The notes beneath the pieces were generated by a model that saw only the letters and a program-made list of their open reading frames with translations, was not told the origin of the DNA and did no database searches. 47,122 nt of DNA from CAYZTD01 sp964638155. GTDB taxonomy: Archaea > Thermoplasmatota > E2 > DHVEG-1. The DNA is taken from NCBI GenBank assembly GCA_964638155.1, contig CAZWYI010000016.1, positions 1 to 47,122 on the forward strand, given 5' to 3'. Positions 26,107 to 35,711 of the stretch are shown one piece after another. How positions within the stretch are numbered: the first letter of the stretch is position 1; every line of letters begins with the position of its first letter. The translations under genes were made by a program, and so were the position numbers.

Positions 26107-29100
26107 TTGAAAAAAATTTTTAGAAAAAAGGCTGTTGTTATCGTTTTTTTGTTGGGTTTTTTTCTGTTATCTTCTAACATAACAGCAATATTCCTAAAAA
26201 AAGACGCGAAGACATTAAACAATACATACGACAATGATAATCTAAATTTAGATAATTCTTACATTGAAGACAAAATTAATATAACACAAACAATCGATAA
26301 TATGAGACGCATAGTTATAGAAGATGTATCTTTAGAGGGTGAACAAAATGATATTGGTTATAATGTTGATAGTGGTAACAAAATCTATGGTTCTTTAAAT
26401 GTATATGCAGGTGAACCAGTTAATGAAAAAATTCCTGGAAAAGGAAGAACAGGTAAACTAGAACCAAGTAAGGATGATTTAGAAGACTGGTATTATTTCA
26501 CCGTATGTAAAGGTCAAAATATTGAAATATCAGTAGAAACAGATCAAAATTTTAATTGTGAAATATATAATACTAAGGGGGAAGTAGTCGGCACTAGTTA
26601 CACTGCAATAGAGACAGGAAGACATTACTTAAGAGTTTTTACAGAAGAAGAAAATGATGGAGAATACATAATGAGTATTAGCATAACTAACCAAAACGAT
26701 GCTGATACCGGCTCTGATGCAGGAAATAATATAGCGAGTGCAACATCATTAAATCCTGGTTTATATAATGGCTATATGGATTATCAGGATGTAGAAGATT
26801 GGTATAGTTTTGATTTAAATTCTGGAGATGGACTATCTGTAAGAGTTGAACCTTTGGAAAGATCAGATTATGATATACATCTCTTTAATCCATCAGGAAA
26901 TCATGTTTATTCCTCACAATACTATGGTGAGGATACACTTGAGTATCCAATAGATACCTCAGGAACATGGAAAATTAAATTAGATATTTTCCCTGGTTGG
27001 GATGAAAGTAAATGGCCAGATGACTATTTGTTATATGGCTCTGGTGCGTACGAACTTGAAATTACAATTGGTGATAATGCTGAATCTCCTCCAGATCTAA
27101 GACCACAGCGTGAAGTAAAACCAGTTGCACAGACTTTTTTTGTAAATAATGATGATAGCAGTAATAAAGATGAATATGGTTTTCTTGCAGCTGTACCTGC
27201 AGCAACCTATATCGAAAATGGTGAAAGATATGTATCTCCAATTGTTTATCAAGGTAACACCATGATTCCTAACTGGTTTTCAAGTATTGATCAAACCAAC
27301 GAATATTTATTGGAGGATTGGAACGGATATCTCGATCGTCATGATCTGACAGCAGATACTTTAGAAGTTGATAGTGATCCTATAAATGCAGCGGCTGATA
27401 TCGCCTTAGCTAAATGGAATTCAGCAGATACGGCGGTGATTGCCGTAGATGGTAGCGATTTTACAGATTCAACTAGTAACATTATAAATACAGATGTTTC
27501 TTTCAAATGCAATAAAGAAACTTCCAGCTATCAAGCCGAAGATTTAAAAGAATTAGTACCTGAATCATTTTCAAAACCAATGTATCTAGGAGCAAAATGG
27601 GGTGCAATTCATATAATAGCTGAAGGAGAAAACTTTGAAGGAGATACCCTAGTCACAACACCAAGGTATGAATCTATTGGAGGAGATTGGTGGCCACATG
27701 ATCAATATAATCCAGGTCGGGATAAAGATAGTTTTTTCCCAGTTAGTTTACCAGGTTTATGGATCCCACAGGTTACATCTATTGATGGTTTAGAAAAACT
27801 AGAAGTTACAAAGTATACAGGTAGCCGTCATAAACTAGCAGTTGAAGATTCAGATAGTAGTTTAAAAGTAACAGTTACTACAAATGAGGAATCTCACTTG
27901 GTTGTGTTTTTAATTGATCCACAAGGAAATATTAGAAGACCTAGTTTTCCTCATTGGAATGGAGGAGAGATAAAACCTATTCATCAATGGAATGGTGGTC
28001 ATTGGGAAAACGACGAAGATGAATACCGACATTGGATTGTTGAACCTCATAAGGAGTTTTCAGTTGAAGTGAATAATCCAGTAGAAGGCACCTGGACTGC
28101 CCTTGTAGTACCATACCTCGATCTTGATACATGGGAAGCTTCTTTTGATGGTACATATAATATCAAAGCATCTATTCGCAAGCACAACCCTGATAGAATA
28201 TCAGCAGGTTTATCTGCGGCTAATGGAGCTGTTTTAGCATCTCTTAATCATATACCTATGTTGTACGTCACGAAGGATACTGTTCCAACAGAGACATCTA
28301 ATGCTATTGAAGAACTTGGAGTAACTAAACTTTATTATGTAAATATCAATGAAGTAAGCTCTGCTTCTCTAGAAGGTTCAGTAACTACATTTAATACATT
28401 AGGTGATATCGTTAGTGAAATAAAAGAAAATACTTTTTCTGAAAATGTGATAACTATTACATCTTTTGCGACAGGTGATGGTTACTTTGGGCCATCAGGT
28501 TTGATTGCTGCATCTCATGGTTCACCCGTTTTAGATATGGGCGAAGCTAATGATGCATACAACAAAAACGATATGTTTGTAGAATGGATGTATTATGACG
28601 GCGATTATTATCACGGATGCAGATCTATTGGCGATATACCTATGATAGATGAACCAACTGATATAGAAAATCCACCGTCAGTACTTGATTTGATTCTTTA
28701 TTATATAAAAAATGATAAAACACTTCCCCCTGTAGGTTTAGATCTAAGACTTCAATGGGCTTCTGCAATTTATAATGATATTTACTCAATGATCAATGGT
28801 TATGGTCTTGATAATGAAGGCCAAGAAGCATATATTTTTGTTTCTCCTCGAGATACTGATATCAGGGATGCTGTTAACCGTATTATGTTAGGAAATAAAT
28901 CTTATTCTGGACAAATACCAGTTGAGACAACAGCATTTTCTTCAGCAATTATTAACAGGAATATTTTATATCCTGCAATTATTTATAACAATCCTGGTAG
29001 GGATATAACTACCTCTCAGCATATGAACTATTTTGCGGGAAGATTTGATCATAATGCAAATGATGGTAAAACTTACAACGTTAATGCACCAAGAAACAAC

Positions 29101-29829
29101 AAGCATGCATTTTCGTCATATGGTCGTTTTTATGAGGGGCATTGTATGTGGGATAATCTACTTGAAAGATATAACAATGGAGTTTCAATTTCTCTTTATT
29201 CTGGTCATGGTACGGGTGGCTCAGGTCTTTCATCTCAGTATAAAAATATCGCAGAACAATTTCCTCTAGCAACTCCAACACATGAACATCTAAAAGATTT
29301 TGATTGGTGGGATTCATGGGCAGGATATGCAAGTTATGATCAAAAAAGAACTGAAACAGTCAGGGATATATTTGGTAGAAATGATATGTCTATTTATAAC
29401 GCTGAAGAACCAAGCTTGTATGATATAATACATTTCAAATGGGTGGACCAGTTATTTGAAAATCTTCACAGTGAAATAGAAATTTGGAGTTCTTGTACTA
29501 CTGCTGCTCATTTTGGACCTATTGTTTATTTGTCTCATGGTTCAACTTTATATGCAGGGTGCACAGGTTCCGGTTACACTCTAGTTGATGATTTATACAA
29601 GAGTTTTATCATAAGAGATTTTCTAATAAAAGGAAACACAATTGGAGAAGCATTTTCACAGAACAATTGGATTGTAAATAGGGATTATACTACACTTGAT
29701 CCAACTACTATCTATGGAAAAGGAACCTTTTTTGCAGATGGTATACACAGTGTTAATGTGATATTTGGAGACCCAACTATTCAATGCTATAATCCATTAT
29801 GGAGTGAACCTATACCGGTCTCTCCATAA
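26107..29829 (+). CDS. Giant secreted C25-like peptidase with PPC and CWB2-like domains (paralogue 3)
   Basis: A protein of about 1240 residues. The TTG start gives a classic signal peptide (KKIFRKKAVVIVFLLGFFLL). Two PPC-type beta domains follow (about 80-195 and 200-322, each with an EDWYxF strand). From about 358 it parallels paralogues 1 and 2: FLAAVPAATYIENGERYVSP, ADIALAKWNSADTAVIAVDG and SAANGAVLASLNHIPMLYV (about 700). The peptidase-like part carries H1034 in LYSGHGTGG and C1130 in IWSSCTTA, then GNTIGEAF and VIFGDPTI, the clearest gingipain-like set of the three. It has no C-terminal anchor, so it may be released. An alternative ATG start at 26089 adds six residues. Confidence 0.82.
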   Translation: MKKIFRKKAVVIVFLLGFFLLSSNITAIFLKKDAKTLNNTYDNDNLNLDNSYIEDKINITQTIDNMRRIVIEDVSLEGEQNDIGYNVDSGNKIYGSLNVYAGEPVNEKIPGKGRTGKLEPSKDDLEDWYYFTVCKGQNIEISVETDQNFNCEIYNTKGEVVGTSYTAIETGRHYLRVFTEEENDGEYIMSISITNQNDADTGSDAGNNIASATSLNPGLYNGYMDYQDVEDWYSFDLNSGDGLSVRVEPLERSDYDIHLFNPSGNHVYSSQYYGEDTLEYPIDTSGTWKIKLDIFPGWDESKWPDDYLLYGSGAYELEITIGDNAESPPDLRPQREVKPVAQTFFVNNDDSSNKDEYGFLAAVPAATYIENGERYVSPIVYQGNTMIPNWFSSIDQTNEYLLEDWNGYLDRHDLTADTLEVDSDPINAAADIALAKWNSADTAVIAVDGSDFTDSTSNIINTDVSFKCNKETSSYQAEDLKELVPESFSKPMYLGAKWGAIHIIAEGENFEGDTLVTTPRYESIGGDWWPHDQYNPGRDKDSFFPVSLPGLWIPQVTSIDGLEKLEVTKYTGSRHKLAVEDSDSSLKVTVTTNEESHLVVFLIDPQGNIRRPSFPHWNGGEIKPIHQWNGGHWENDEDEYRHWIVEPHKEFSVEVNNPVEGTWTALVVPYLDLDTWEASFDGTYNIKASIRKHNPDRISAGLSAANGAVLASLNHIPMLYVTKDTVPTETSNAIEELGVTKLYYVNINEVSSASLEGSVTTFNTLGDIVSEIKENTFSENVITITSFATGDGYFGPSGLIAASHGSPVLDMGEANDAYNKNDMFVEWMYYDGDYYHGCRSIGDIPMIDEPTDIENPPSVLDLILYYIKNDKTLPPVGLDLRLQWASAIYNDIYSMINGYGLDNEGQEAYIFVSPRDTDIRDAVNRIMLGNKSYSGQIPVETTAFSSAIINRNILYPAIIYNNPGRDITTSQHMNYFAGRFDHNANDGKTYNVNAPRNNKHAFSSYGRFYEGHCMWDNLLERYNNGVSISLYSGHGTGGSGLSSQYKNIAEQFPLATPTHEHLKDFDWWDSWAGYASYDQKRTETVRDIFGRNDMSIYNAEEPSLYDIIHFKWVDQLFENLHSEIEIWSSCTTAAHFGPIVYLSHGSTLYAGCTGSGYTLVDDLYKSFIIRDFLIKGNTIGEAFSQNNWIVNRDYTTLDPTTIYGKGTFFADGIHSVNVIFGDPTIQCYNPLWSEPIPVSP

Positions 29830-29958
29830 TTTTTTCTATTTTTATTTATTTTTCTTGGACTCTTTTGCATATTTTCTATAATATAATTGGTATAATTCCT
29901 GCGTAAATTTTTGATTAAAAAAAGATTTTTACAAAAAAAACCATCAATCCCACAGTTT

Positions 29959-29974
29959 TTCTCCTGTTGGAGAA
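29959..29974. terminator. Hairpin just downstream of tRNA-Pro
   Basis: TTCTCC-TGTT-GGAGAA, a perfect 6-bp stem, 3 bases beyond the tRNA 3' end on the minus strand. No U-run follows in that direction, so it may mark tRNA 3' processing rather than termination. Confidence 0.3.
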
Positions 29975-29976
29975 TA

Positions 29977-30049
29977 TGGGCCCGCCGAGATTTGAACTCG
30001 AGTTACTACCACCCCAAGGTAGAAGGATGCCAAGCTACCCCACGGGCCC
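29977..30049 (-). tRNA. tRNA-Pro (anticodon GGG)
   Basis: A 73-base tRNA. The acceptor stem is GGGCCCG/CGGGCCC with discriminator A. The anticodon stem CTACC/GGTAG encloses the loop TTGGGGT, so the anticodon is GGG. The T arm is TCGAG-TTCAAAT-CTCGG. CCA is not encoded and there is no intron. It is the only tRNA gene I find in the window. It lies between the third giant peptidase gene and the hexulose-phosphate isomerase gene. Confidence 0.95.
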
Positions 30050-30115
30050 GAAATAAATATTTTTTCTGAAATACTATTTTTGATACAAAAACTTATTCTA
30101 AAAAATTAATTATAA

Positions 30116-30679
30116 TTATTGTTCAAGTGTAGCATGACGACTGCGCATATCTTCTTCACATTCTCCTTTAGTATTGAGAAGATCAGCTATTATTCCATCA
30201 AGTAAAATCCAGACGCTTGCTTCAAAAAGAGTGCCTAATGGCGCATATTTTTCACGTTCTTTTTCTTTACAGCCTGCTGATATAAAAAGAGTAATATTTG
30301 CATATTTTGCAATCCCTGAATCTTTTTTACCAGTAATAGAAACGACATTAGCACCCAAATTGTGTGCAATTTCAGCAGTCATAACAGCAGGAATTGTTTC
30401 CCCAGAACCTGAAACAATAACTACAAGATCACCTTTTTTAACTGGTGCGGTAATTGTTTCACCAACCACAAATGTCTGAAAGCCTAGATGTACAAGTCTT
30501 ATAGCAAAAGCTTTTGCAACAAGACCTGAACGGCCTGCACCATATACAAAAATTCTATTAGATTTTAAAAACAGATTTTTAACTTTATCTATATCTTTTT
30601 GAGAGACTTTTGAAAGAATATCTTTAATTTTATATTGAATGTAATCAATAGATTTTTTAAAAACAGATCCTTTCTTCAT
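30116..30679 (-). CDS. 6-phospho-3-hexuloisomerase
   Basis: A SIS-domain isomerase of 187 residues that interconverts hexulose 6-phosphate and fructose 6-phosphate. In archaea this serves reversed ribulose monophosphate flux to make pentoses. The SIS pattern is FVYGAGRSGLVAKAFAIRLVHLG, then DLVVIVSGSGET and NVVSITGKKDSGIAKYA, with the family's C-terminal APLGTLFEAS. The ATG overlaps the stop of the upstream TIM-barrel gene by four bases (ATGA). The partner hexulose-phosphate synthase is not in the window. Confidence 0.92.
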   Translation of the reverse strand: MKKGSVFKKSIDYIQYKIKDILSKVSQKDIDKVKNLFLKSNRIFVYGAGRSGLVAKAFAIRLVHLGFQTFVVGETITAPVKKGDLVVIVSGSGETIPAVMTAEIAHNLGANVVSITGKKDSGIAKYANITLFISAGCKEKEREKYAPLGTLFEASVWILLDGIIADLLNTKGECEEDMRSRHATLEQ

Positions 30680-31548
30680 ATGATCTCCGATAGATCTCTG
30701 TAATCTGCTTCTTCTCTATCTACTCTTTTCATAAGTGCTTTTTCAACTTGTAATCTCATATAGACTGCGTCGTGCTCGACAAGAGGAGACTCTGAAATAA
30801 AGGTAACATCCATATTGTTGTCAAGAACCATCTCTATAAGAGGGGTTATTGGCATATCTCCTTTTTTAATTGGGATATGGTAATATTCATTACCGTTTTC
30901 ATACAAAACACCTGTGACATGGATTAGATATTTATCTAGTTTCAATGGTTCTAATTTATTAAAAAGATCTTCATAGTCTTCACGCTTTTTTAGTATACCA
31001 TTACCTCGTGCATGTATATGGCCAAGTCCAACAACGGGGATTACACCTTTTACATTACTACATATTTCTATTATTTCATCAATACTTCCAAAAACCTTTT
31101 GTTTACCCATTGTTTCTATACCGATATTTGCTTTAACTTTTTCTTTTTTAAGAATTGATGTAATCTTTTTTAAATTTTTAATAATTTTTTTCATTGTTTT
31201 TTTTGCAGATTGTTCTCCATAAAAACCAGGGTGACACACAACAGTTTCTGCACCCATTTTATCTGCAAGCTTAGATGAATAAACAATTTTTTCAATACTT
31301 GTATCTAATTCATCTCCAGATCCTGCAAGATTAATATAATACGGAGCATGTACATGAAGCTCCATATCTGCATCTTCAGCGTAATCATGCATAAACTCTG
31401 CTTCTTCATCATCCATAACATATAACCCGCGTACAAACTGTACTTCCATAGCGTTTAGATCAAGAATTTGTTTTGTATAAACTAAGCCATCTTTATTTGT
31501 TCTGCCTTTACAAGAAAGCGGTATTCCTGCTGGACCAATTCTAATCAT
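30676..31548 (-). CDS. Endonuclease IV-like TIM-barrel protein
   Basis: A 290-residue protein of the AP endonuclease 2 / xylose isomerase-like TIM barrel group. Likely metal ligands are visible: HVHAPYYINLAG, TVVCHPGFYG, IGIETMGK, GLGHIHARG, and an ESP segment near the end (FISESPLVEHD). These resemble the endonuclease IV set, so a DNA repair nuclease acting at abasic sites is plausible. A sugar-phosphate isomerase role is also possible given coupling to the hexulose isomerase. GAGGAAA precedes the ATG. The fold assignment is firm; the reaction is not. Confidence 0.8.
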   Translation of the reverse strand: MIRIGPAGIPLSCKGRTNKDGLVYTKQILDLNAMEVQFVRGLYVMDDEEAEFMHDYAEDADMELHVHAPYYINLAGSGDELDTSIEKIVYSSKLADKMGAETVVCHPGFYGEQSAKKTMKKIIKNLKKITSILKKEKVKANIGIETMGKQKVFGSIDEIIEICSNVKGVIPVVGLGHIHARGNGILKKREDYEDLFNKLEPLKLDKYLIHVTGVLYENGNEYYHIPIKKGDMPITPLIEMVLDNNMDVTFISESPLVEHDAVYMRLQVEKALMKRVDREEADYRDLSEII

Positions 31549-31629
31549 AAATATTTCCTCTCAAACCTAATTAGATATCGAATACTTATATACTTTTTTA
31601 TAAAAAGTAATAAATCTTTTATAAAAATA

Positions 31630-31884
31630 TTATGCTAACTCCTCTAATATACTCATTATATTCCAAATTAATGTTCTACCATGAAGAGGAATGTTTGGAT
31701 CATTAGCCATTTCATCCAATCTTGATGATGCTGTAGCCACTCTTACATCTAGGGGTTCACTATCTTTTAAGAGAGTAGTTTTTACTTCTTCAGCTCCTCT
31801 TCTAATATTTCTAGGAATAGAATTATCTTCGTTTAGCATATCTAGACCATCGCATACTTGTTCAATTTTATCATTAGTTGACAT
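31630..31884 (-). CDS. UPF0147 family protein
   Basis: An 84-residue helical protein conserved in archaea and of unknown function. The family pattern is clear: LNEDNSIPRNIRRGAEE, VRVATASSRLDEMANDPNIP and HGRTLIWNIMSILE. AAGGTGATA precedes the ATG. It lies 77 bases from the start of the Hef gene's stop side and on the same strand. No catalytic residues are apparent. Confidence 0.92.
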   Translation of the reverse strand: MSTNDKIEQVCDGLDMLNEDNSIPRNIRRGAEEVKTTLLKDSEPLDVRVATASSRLDEMANDPNIPLHGRTLIWNIMSILEELA

Positions 31885-31961
31885 AAGTTATCACCTTCAA
31901 ATTATATTAACTATAGAGCACCTGTATAAACGTTTTAAATAAAAATATTTGGGAAAAAAAA

Positions 31962-34232
31962 TCACTTTTTTAAATATTCTTTGTTAAAAATGTTTACAAT
32001 CTCGTTTGCTATCATAGATCCAACACCTTTTACTTCTTTAAGTTCTTCTTCAGATGCGTTTGCTATATCTTTAATATTTCCAAAATAAAAAAGAAGTCTT
32101 TTTGCTATAACCGATGAAACATTGGGAAGGCCTTCAACTAGAAACTGCTGTTGTTCTCTAATAGACATTTGAGGTTTGTCACCTCTAATTATTACACTTT
32201 TTTTGTCTTTTCTTTGTTCTCTTCTCGCCATTACCTTTAAAAGATCAGCTGTTTCTTTTTCATCTCTAGTAGATATTACTGGTATTCCATAATCAATAGT
32301 AATTGATGCAAGGCTTCCAAAAATTGCGTTATGATTAATATTTCTCCGAGTTAAAACATTCTCGCCTTCTAAAATTAAAACAGGACGGGAATAGGTATTT
32401 CTAAGATTTGATAGTTGTTTGAATAGTTTTCCTTTAATCAAAGATTCAAGAAAATCATCAACATTTTTTCTTTCAACACCTATTCTTGACGAAACAATAT
32501 AATCTCCAACATCCAGTTGACCTGGCTCAATTAATATTCCTTTTGTTGTAAGATTTTTTGCTACATTAGATCTATATTCTCTTTGATCAACTATTATTTT
32601 TAGATTTGTATTGTTATATTCTTTGAGAGTTCTTTGTTTAGATGAATCTTTAATTTCTTTGTCGTATACTGATTTAGCATCCTCAAAGTTTTTTTCGAGT
32701 TTATTTCTTAGTATCGAAAGCTCGTTTCTCATCCGTTTTTCTTTTCTTTTAGCTGACCAATAGTATCCTACATCAGGTGTATTTTTTGCAATAAGTATTA
32801 TTACTTTACCAGGCATTTTTCGTGCTGTTCTCCCTCTTCTTTGGATAAATCTAATTTCTGATGGAATTGGTTCATAAAAAATAACAAGATCAGTACTAGG
32901 TATATCAAGACCTTCTTCTGCAACTGAGGTTGCAACAAGAACATTGTAGTCTCCATTTTTGAATTTACTAATAATCTCTGCTTGTTGTTTTTGTGTTAAG
33001 CCTTTATCTCCATTTTTTACTGCTTGACCAATAAACCTAACAGGAATAATATTCTCATTTTTTTCAAGATGTTTAGTAATATATTTAGAAGTATCTCTAT
33101 AATGAGTAAAAACAATAATTTTTGAATTATTTTTATTTTTAATTTGTTCTTTTACAATATTATTTACCCATTCAATTTTTGGATGTTCTATGTCAAGAGT
33201 TTTTGCATAGGCTATTGCTTCAAGAATACTATTATCATTGAGTAAAACTTTTGAAGATTTACTGCTTTTTTTTGAATTTATTTCTTTACTCATTCTTGAA
33301 AAATAATTTAAAAAAGCATTAACTCCTTGGGTTTGAAATAATTCTAAAGCATAATGAATTTTCATGCATTCACTCTGCAGAGATGCTGCTTTGAAAAGAA
33401 TTTTAGGTGGATTAGTTCTTGATTTTATTTCAGCTTGAATTTTTTTTTGAGCATCTAAAAGTTTTCTTTTGTTAATTGATGAAACTGAAGCTGAATCAAG
33501 AATAGTTATATCTTTTAATTTTTTTAATCTTTCAGATAATGCTTTTTTTAAAAGTTGTATAGTAGAACTAAAATCATTTGGTAATTTTATTTCTTTCCAT
33601 TCAATTTTCAGATCATGGATATAGGGTTTTACGTCAGGATCGTATTTTGTTCTTATTTCAACATTTGAAATGTCTAAGTTTTTTGTTACTTCCATTATTT
33701 TTTCTATATCGTTTCCAGGTGATGCAGTGATTCCTAATACATGCCTTTTTTTTCTTTGTTTTTGATACATTTCAGAAACAAAAACATATGCATATTCTCC
33801 AACTGCATGATGACATTCATCAAAAATAATAAAAGAAACATCTTCTAAGTTTAATCTTCTAGATAATAGATCATTCTGAATAACTTGAGGAGTTGAAACA
33901 ATAATCCTTCTTTTGTTCCATAAATCCTCTCGTTTTTTGGGTGATATCTCCCCGGTAAAAATAGCTATTTCCTCTTCATTTATACTTAAAAATTCTTTTA
34001 AAAATGATGTATGCTGATTCACTAATGGCTTAGTAGGTGATAAAAAAAGAATTTTATCATTTTTATTATTCTTAATATGTTCTGCAATCAAAATTAATGC
34101 TATAATTGTTTTACCCATACCTGTAGGAAGGACTACTAATGTGTTTTCATTTTTTGCTGATTCAGCTATATTTATTTGATATTGTCTTTTTTCAATGCTA
34201 TCCTTTTTGATATTGTCTTTATTTATGTACAC
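31962..34232 (-). CDS. hef: Hef-type helicase/nuclease (FANCM/XPF-like)
   Basis: A 756-residue protein for processing stalled replication forks. The N-terminal superfamily 2 helicase has PTGMGKT at 36-42, DECHH near 139, TASPG, and helicase C motifs VATSVAEEGLDIPSTDLVIFYEP and QRRGRTAR. An ERCC4 nuclease domain near 560-690 has the intact GDYIVSSRIGVERKNVDDF signature. A helix-hairpin-helix pair ends the protein (GLPNVSSVIAKRLL, VKGVGSMIANEI). The start is a GTG. In related archaea the nuclease domain works as a dimer and with PCNA. All active-site motifs are present. Confidence 0.95.
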   Translation of the reverse strand: MYINKDNIKKDSIEKRQYQINIAESAKNENTLVVLPTGMGKTIIALILIAEHIKNNKNDKILFLSPTKPLVNQHTSFLKEFLSINEEEIAIFTGEISPKKREDLWNKRRIIVSTPQVIQNDLLSRRLNLEDVSFIIFDECHHAVGEYAYVFVSEMYQKQRKKRHVLGITASPGNDIEKIMEVTKNLDISNVEIRTKYDPDVKPYIHDLKIEWKEIKLPNDFSSTIQLLKKALSERLKKLKDITILDSASVSSINKRKLLDAQKKIQAEIKSRTNPPKILFKAASLQSECMKIHYALELFQTQGVNAFLNYFSRMSKEINSKKSSKSSKVLLNDNSILEAIAYAKTLDIEHPKIEWVNNIVKEQIKNKNNSKIIVFTHYRDTSKYITKHLEKNENIIPVRFIGQAVKNGDKGLTQKQQAEIISKFKNGDYNVLVATSVAEEGLDIPSTDLVIFYEPIPSEIRFIQRRGRTARKMPGKVIILIAKNTPDVGYYWSAKRKEKRMRNELSILRNKLEKNFEDAKSVYDKEIKDSSKQRTLKEYNNTNLKIIVDQREYRSNVAKNLTTKGILIEPGQLDVGDYIVSSRIGVERKNVDDFLESLIKGKLFKQLSNLRNTYSRPVLILEGENVLTRRNINHNAIFGSLASITIDYGIPVISTRDEKETADLLKVMARREQRKDKKSVIIRGDKPQMSIREQQQFLVEGLPNVSSVIAKRLLFYFGNIKDIANASEEELKEVKGVGSMIANEIVNIFNKEYLKK

Positions 34233-34337
34233 AAAATAAGTGTAATAAATAGGATGTTTTTAGATTATTTGGTAAAAATATTCTTTTTTTGAAAAAATTT
34301 ATAACTATAATAGTAGATTAACTTATAGGTTTATAAT

Positions 34338-34535
34338 ATGATGATTTCGGGTATTGAAATACCATTATGGATATTTTTTATAGTTGGAATAGTAGGAATT
34401 TTAATAATATGGAAATTTATTAAATTTGCAATAAAAATATTACTAGTTGTTATTGCTTTTTTCCTAATATTATTTGGTCTTGATTTTTTTAATGTTTTTG
34501 ATCAAATACAAGCCCTACTTACCTCTCTTATTTAA
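34338..34535 (+). CDS. Small two-helix membrane protein
   Basis: A 65-residue, almost wholly hydrophobic protein with two predicted transmembrane helices (about 7-27 and 30-50). It starts at an ATG-ATG pair shortly after an AT-rich promoter-like stretch (TTTATAATATG). It is divergent from hef, and its stop overlaps that of the minus-strand micro-ORF at 34532. No family is recognised. Confidence 0.6.
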   Translation: MMISGIEIPLWIFFIVGIVGILIIWKFIKFAIKILLVVIAFFLILFGLDFFNVFDQIQALLTSLI

Positions 34536-34636
34536 TTATCCCTTCTGTTAAAAGAAATAAAAAACATTTCACGGTCTACTAATTCTAACTTTCCAAAGCG
34601 GTGTTCATTTTGATTTTTTTGTTTATAATCAAGCAT
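34532..34636 (-). CDS. Putative 34-residue small protein
   Basis: A 34-codon frame opens MLDYKQKNQNEHRFGKLELV and ends FNRRDN. A strong GGGAGAGG lies a few bases before the ATG at 34636. The mix of charged and hydrophobic residues, with a FGKLELVDREMFF core, looks coding rather than random. It occupies an otherwise empty gap between a small membrane protein and the histidine kinase gene, on the kinase strand. No family is recognised. Confidence 0.5.
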   Translation of the reverse strand: MLDYKQKNQNEHRFGKLELVDREMFFISFNRRDN

Positions 34637-34718
34637 ATTCTGCCTCTCCCCAAAAGCGACATTATGAGAGCATTATATAAATTCTTTCATTTTTAAAAAT
34701 AAGAAAAAACTAGGGTAA

Positions 34719-35564
34719 TTAAAAACTTCTAGTAAACGCTATTTCAGAAGAGGGAAGGGTAAAAATTATTGATGTACCTGTATTTTTCCCATGGCTATCT
34801 GCCCATATCTTACCACCGTGTTTTTCTATTATTTTTTTACAAATAGTAAGGCCCAAACCTGTTGAATCAAGTTTGTGTCTTGATTCGTCTGTTTTAAAAA
34901 ATTCACCAAAAATCCTATCTGTTTCGTCTCTAGTAAGTCCTTTGCCGGTATCTTGTACTGTAATCTGTATAAATTTTCCATCATCTTTCTGGATATATTT
35001 AGTGTAAAAAGAAAGTTTTCCACCTTCAGGCATACTGTTAACCGCATTTGATATTAAATGATCTAAAAGAAGTATCAACCTATTTTTTTCTGTTTTAACT
35101 GAAATTTCTTTATCTATTTTATTCTCAACCTTGATATTATAACTTTTAAAAACAACTTCATATCTCTTTATTATCTCATCTACAAGTCTATATAGATTTT
35201 CTTTTTTTAGAAGTAAATCTTGTGCTGATATTTCAGCTAGTTCCCTAGCATTTTCAATTACTCTTTTTATATATTTTACATTCTTCAGACAAGTATCTAA
35301 AAGTTTTTTTGAGTCATCAGATTTTACATCATCTTTTAGTAGGGGTAATAAAGAAATTAGTGGTGTTAGTGGTGTTGCAAGATCGTGGCTTAGATTATCG
35401 ATGAATCTAGCTTTATCTTTTATTAACTTATTGATTTCAATTGTTTTATCAATAGATCCATCTTCTTTTTGTTTGTGCTCTGATAGTTTTTGTTTTAATT
35501 CTTTAATTATTTCGTCTTTTGATTTTGCTTCTTTAAAAAATTGGTTTGAAGTGTCAGAGTCCAT
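34719..35564 (-). CDS. Sensorless histidine kinase
   Basis: A cytoplasmic kinase of 281 residues. Residues 15-55 are a charged coiled-coil. The HisKA dimer domain carries the phospho-acceptor H60 in NLSHDLATPLTPL. The ATPase domain has the N box HLISNAVNSM, G1 box DTGKGL, F box EFFKTD and G2 box STGLGLTICKKI. No PAS, GAF or membrane sensor is present, so input must come from a partner. No response regulator is adjacent; a stand-alone receiver lies at 43415. All catalytic motifs appear intact. Confidence 0.92.
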   Translation of the reverse strand: MDSDTSNQFFKEAKSKDEIIKELKQKLSEHKQKEDGSIDKTIEINKLIKDKARFIDNLSHDLATPLTPLISLLPLLKDDVKSDDSKKLLDTCLKNVKYIKRVIENARELAEISAQDLLLKKENLYRLVDEIIKRYEVVFKSYNIKVENKIDKEISVKTEKNRLILLLDHLISNAVNSMPEGGKLSFYTKYIQKDDGKFIQITVQDTGKGLTRDETDRIFGEFFKTDESRHKLDSTGLGLTICKKIIEKHGGKIWADSHGKNTGTSIIFTLPSSEIAFTRSF

Positions 35565-35711
35565 AATGCTTTTTTTGGTATATTTTTCTTGTTATTAAAA
35601 CTTTTAGAGTTTTAAAAATCTATTTTTTCATAATACCTTTATATACCATAAAAGATATTTTTGTTTAAAGAATTAGATATTTGAGGGCATATGTTGGGAT
35701 AGGTTCAATAG

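Noticed and set aside
30043..30050. Palindrome CGGGCCCG at the tRNA-Pro end
   Set aside because: It is simply the acceptor stem sequence of the tRNA.
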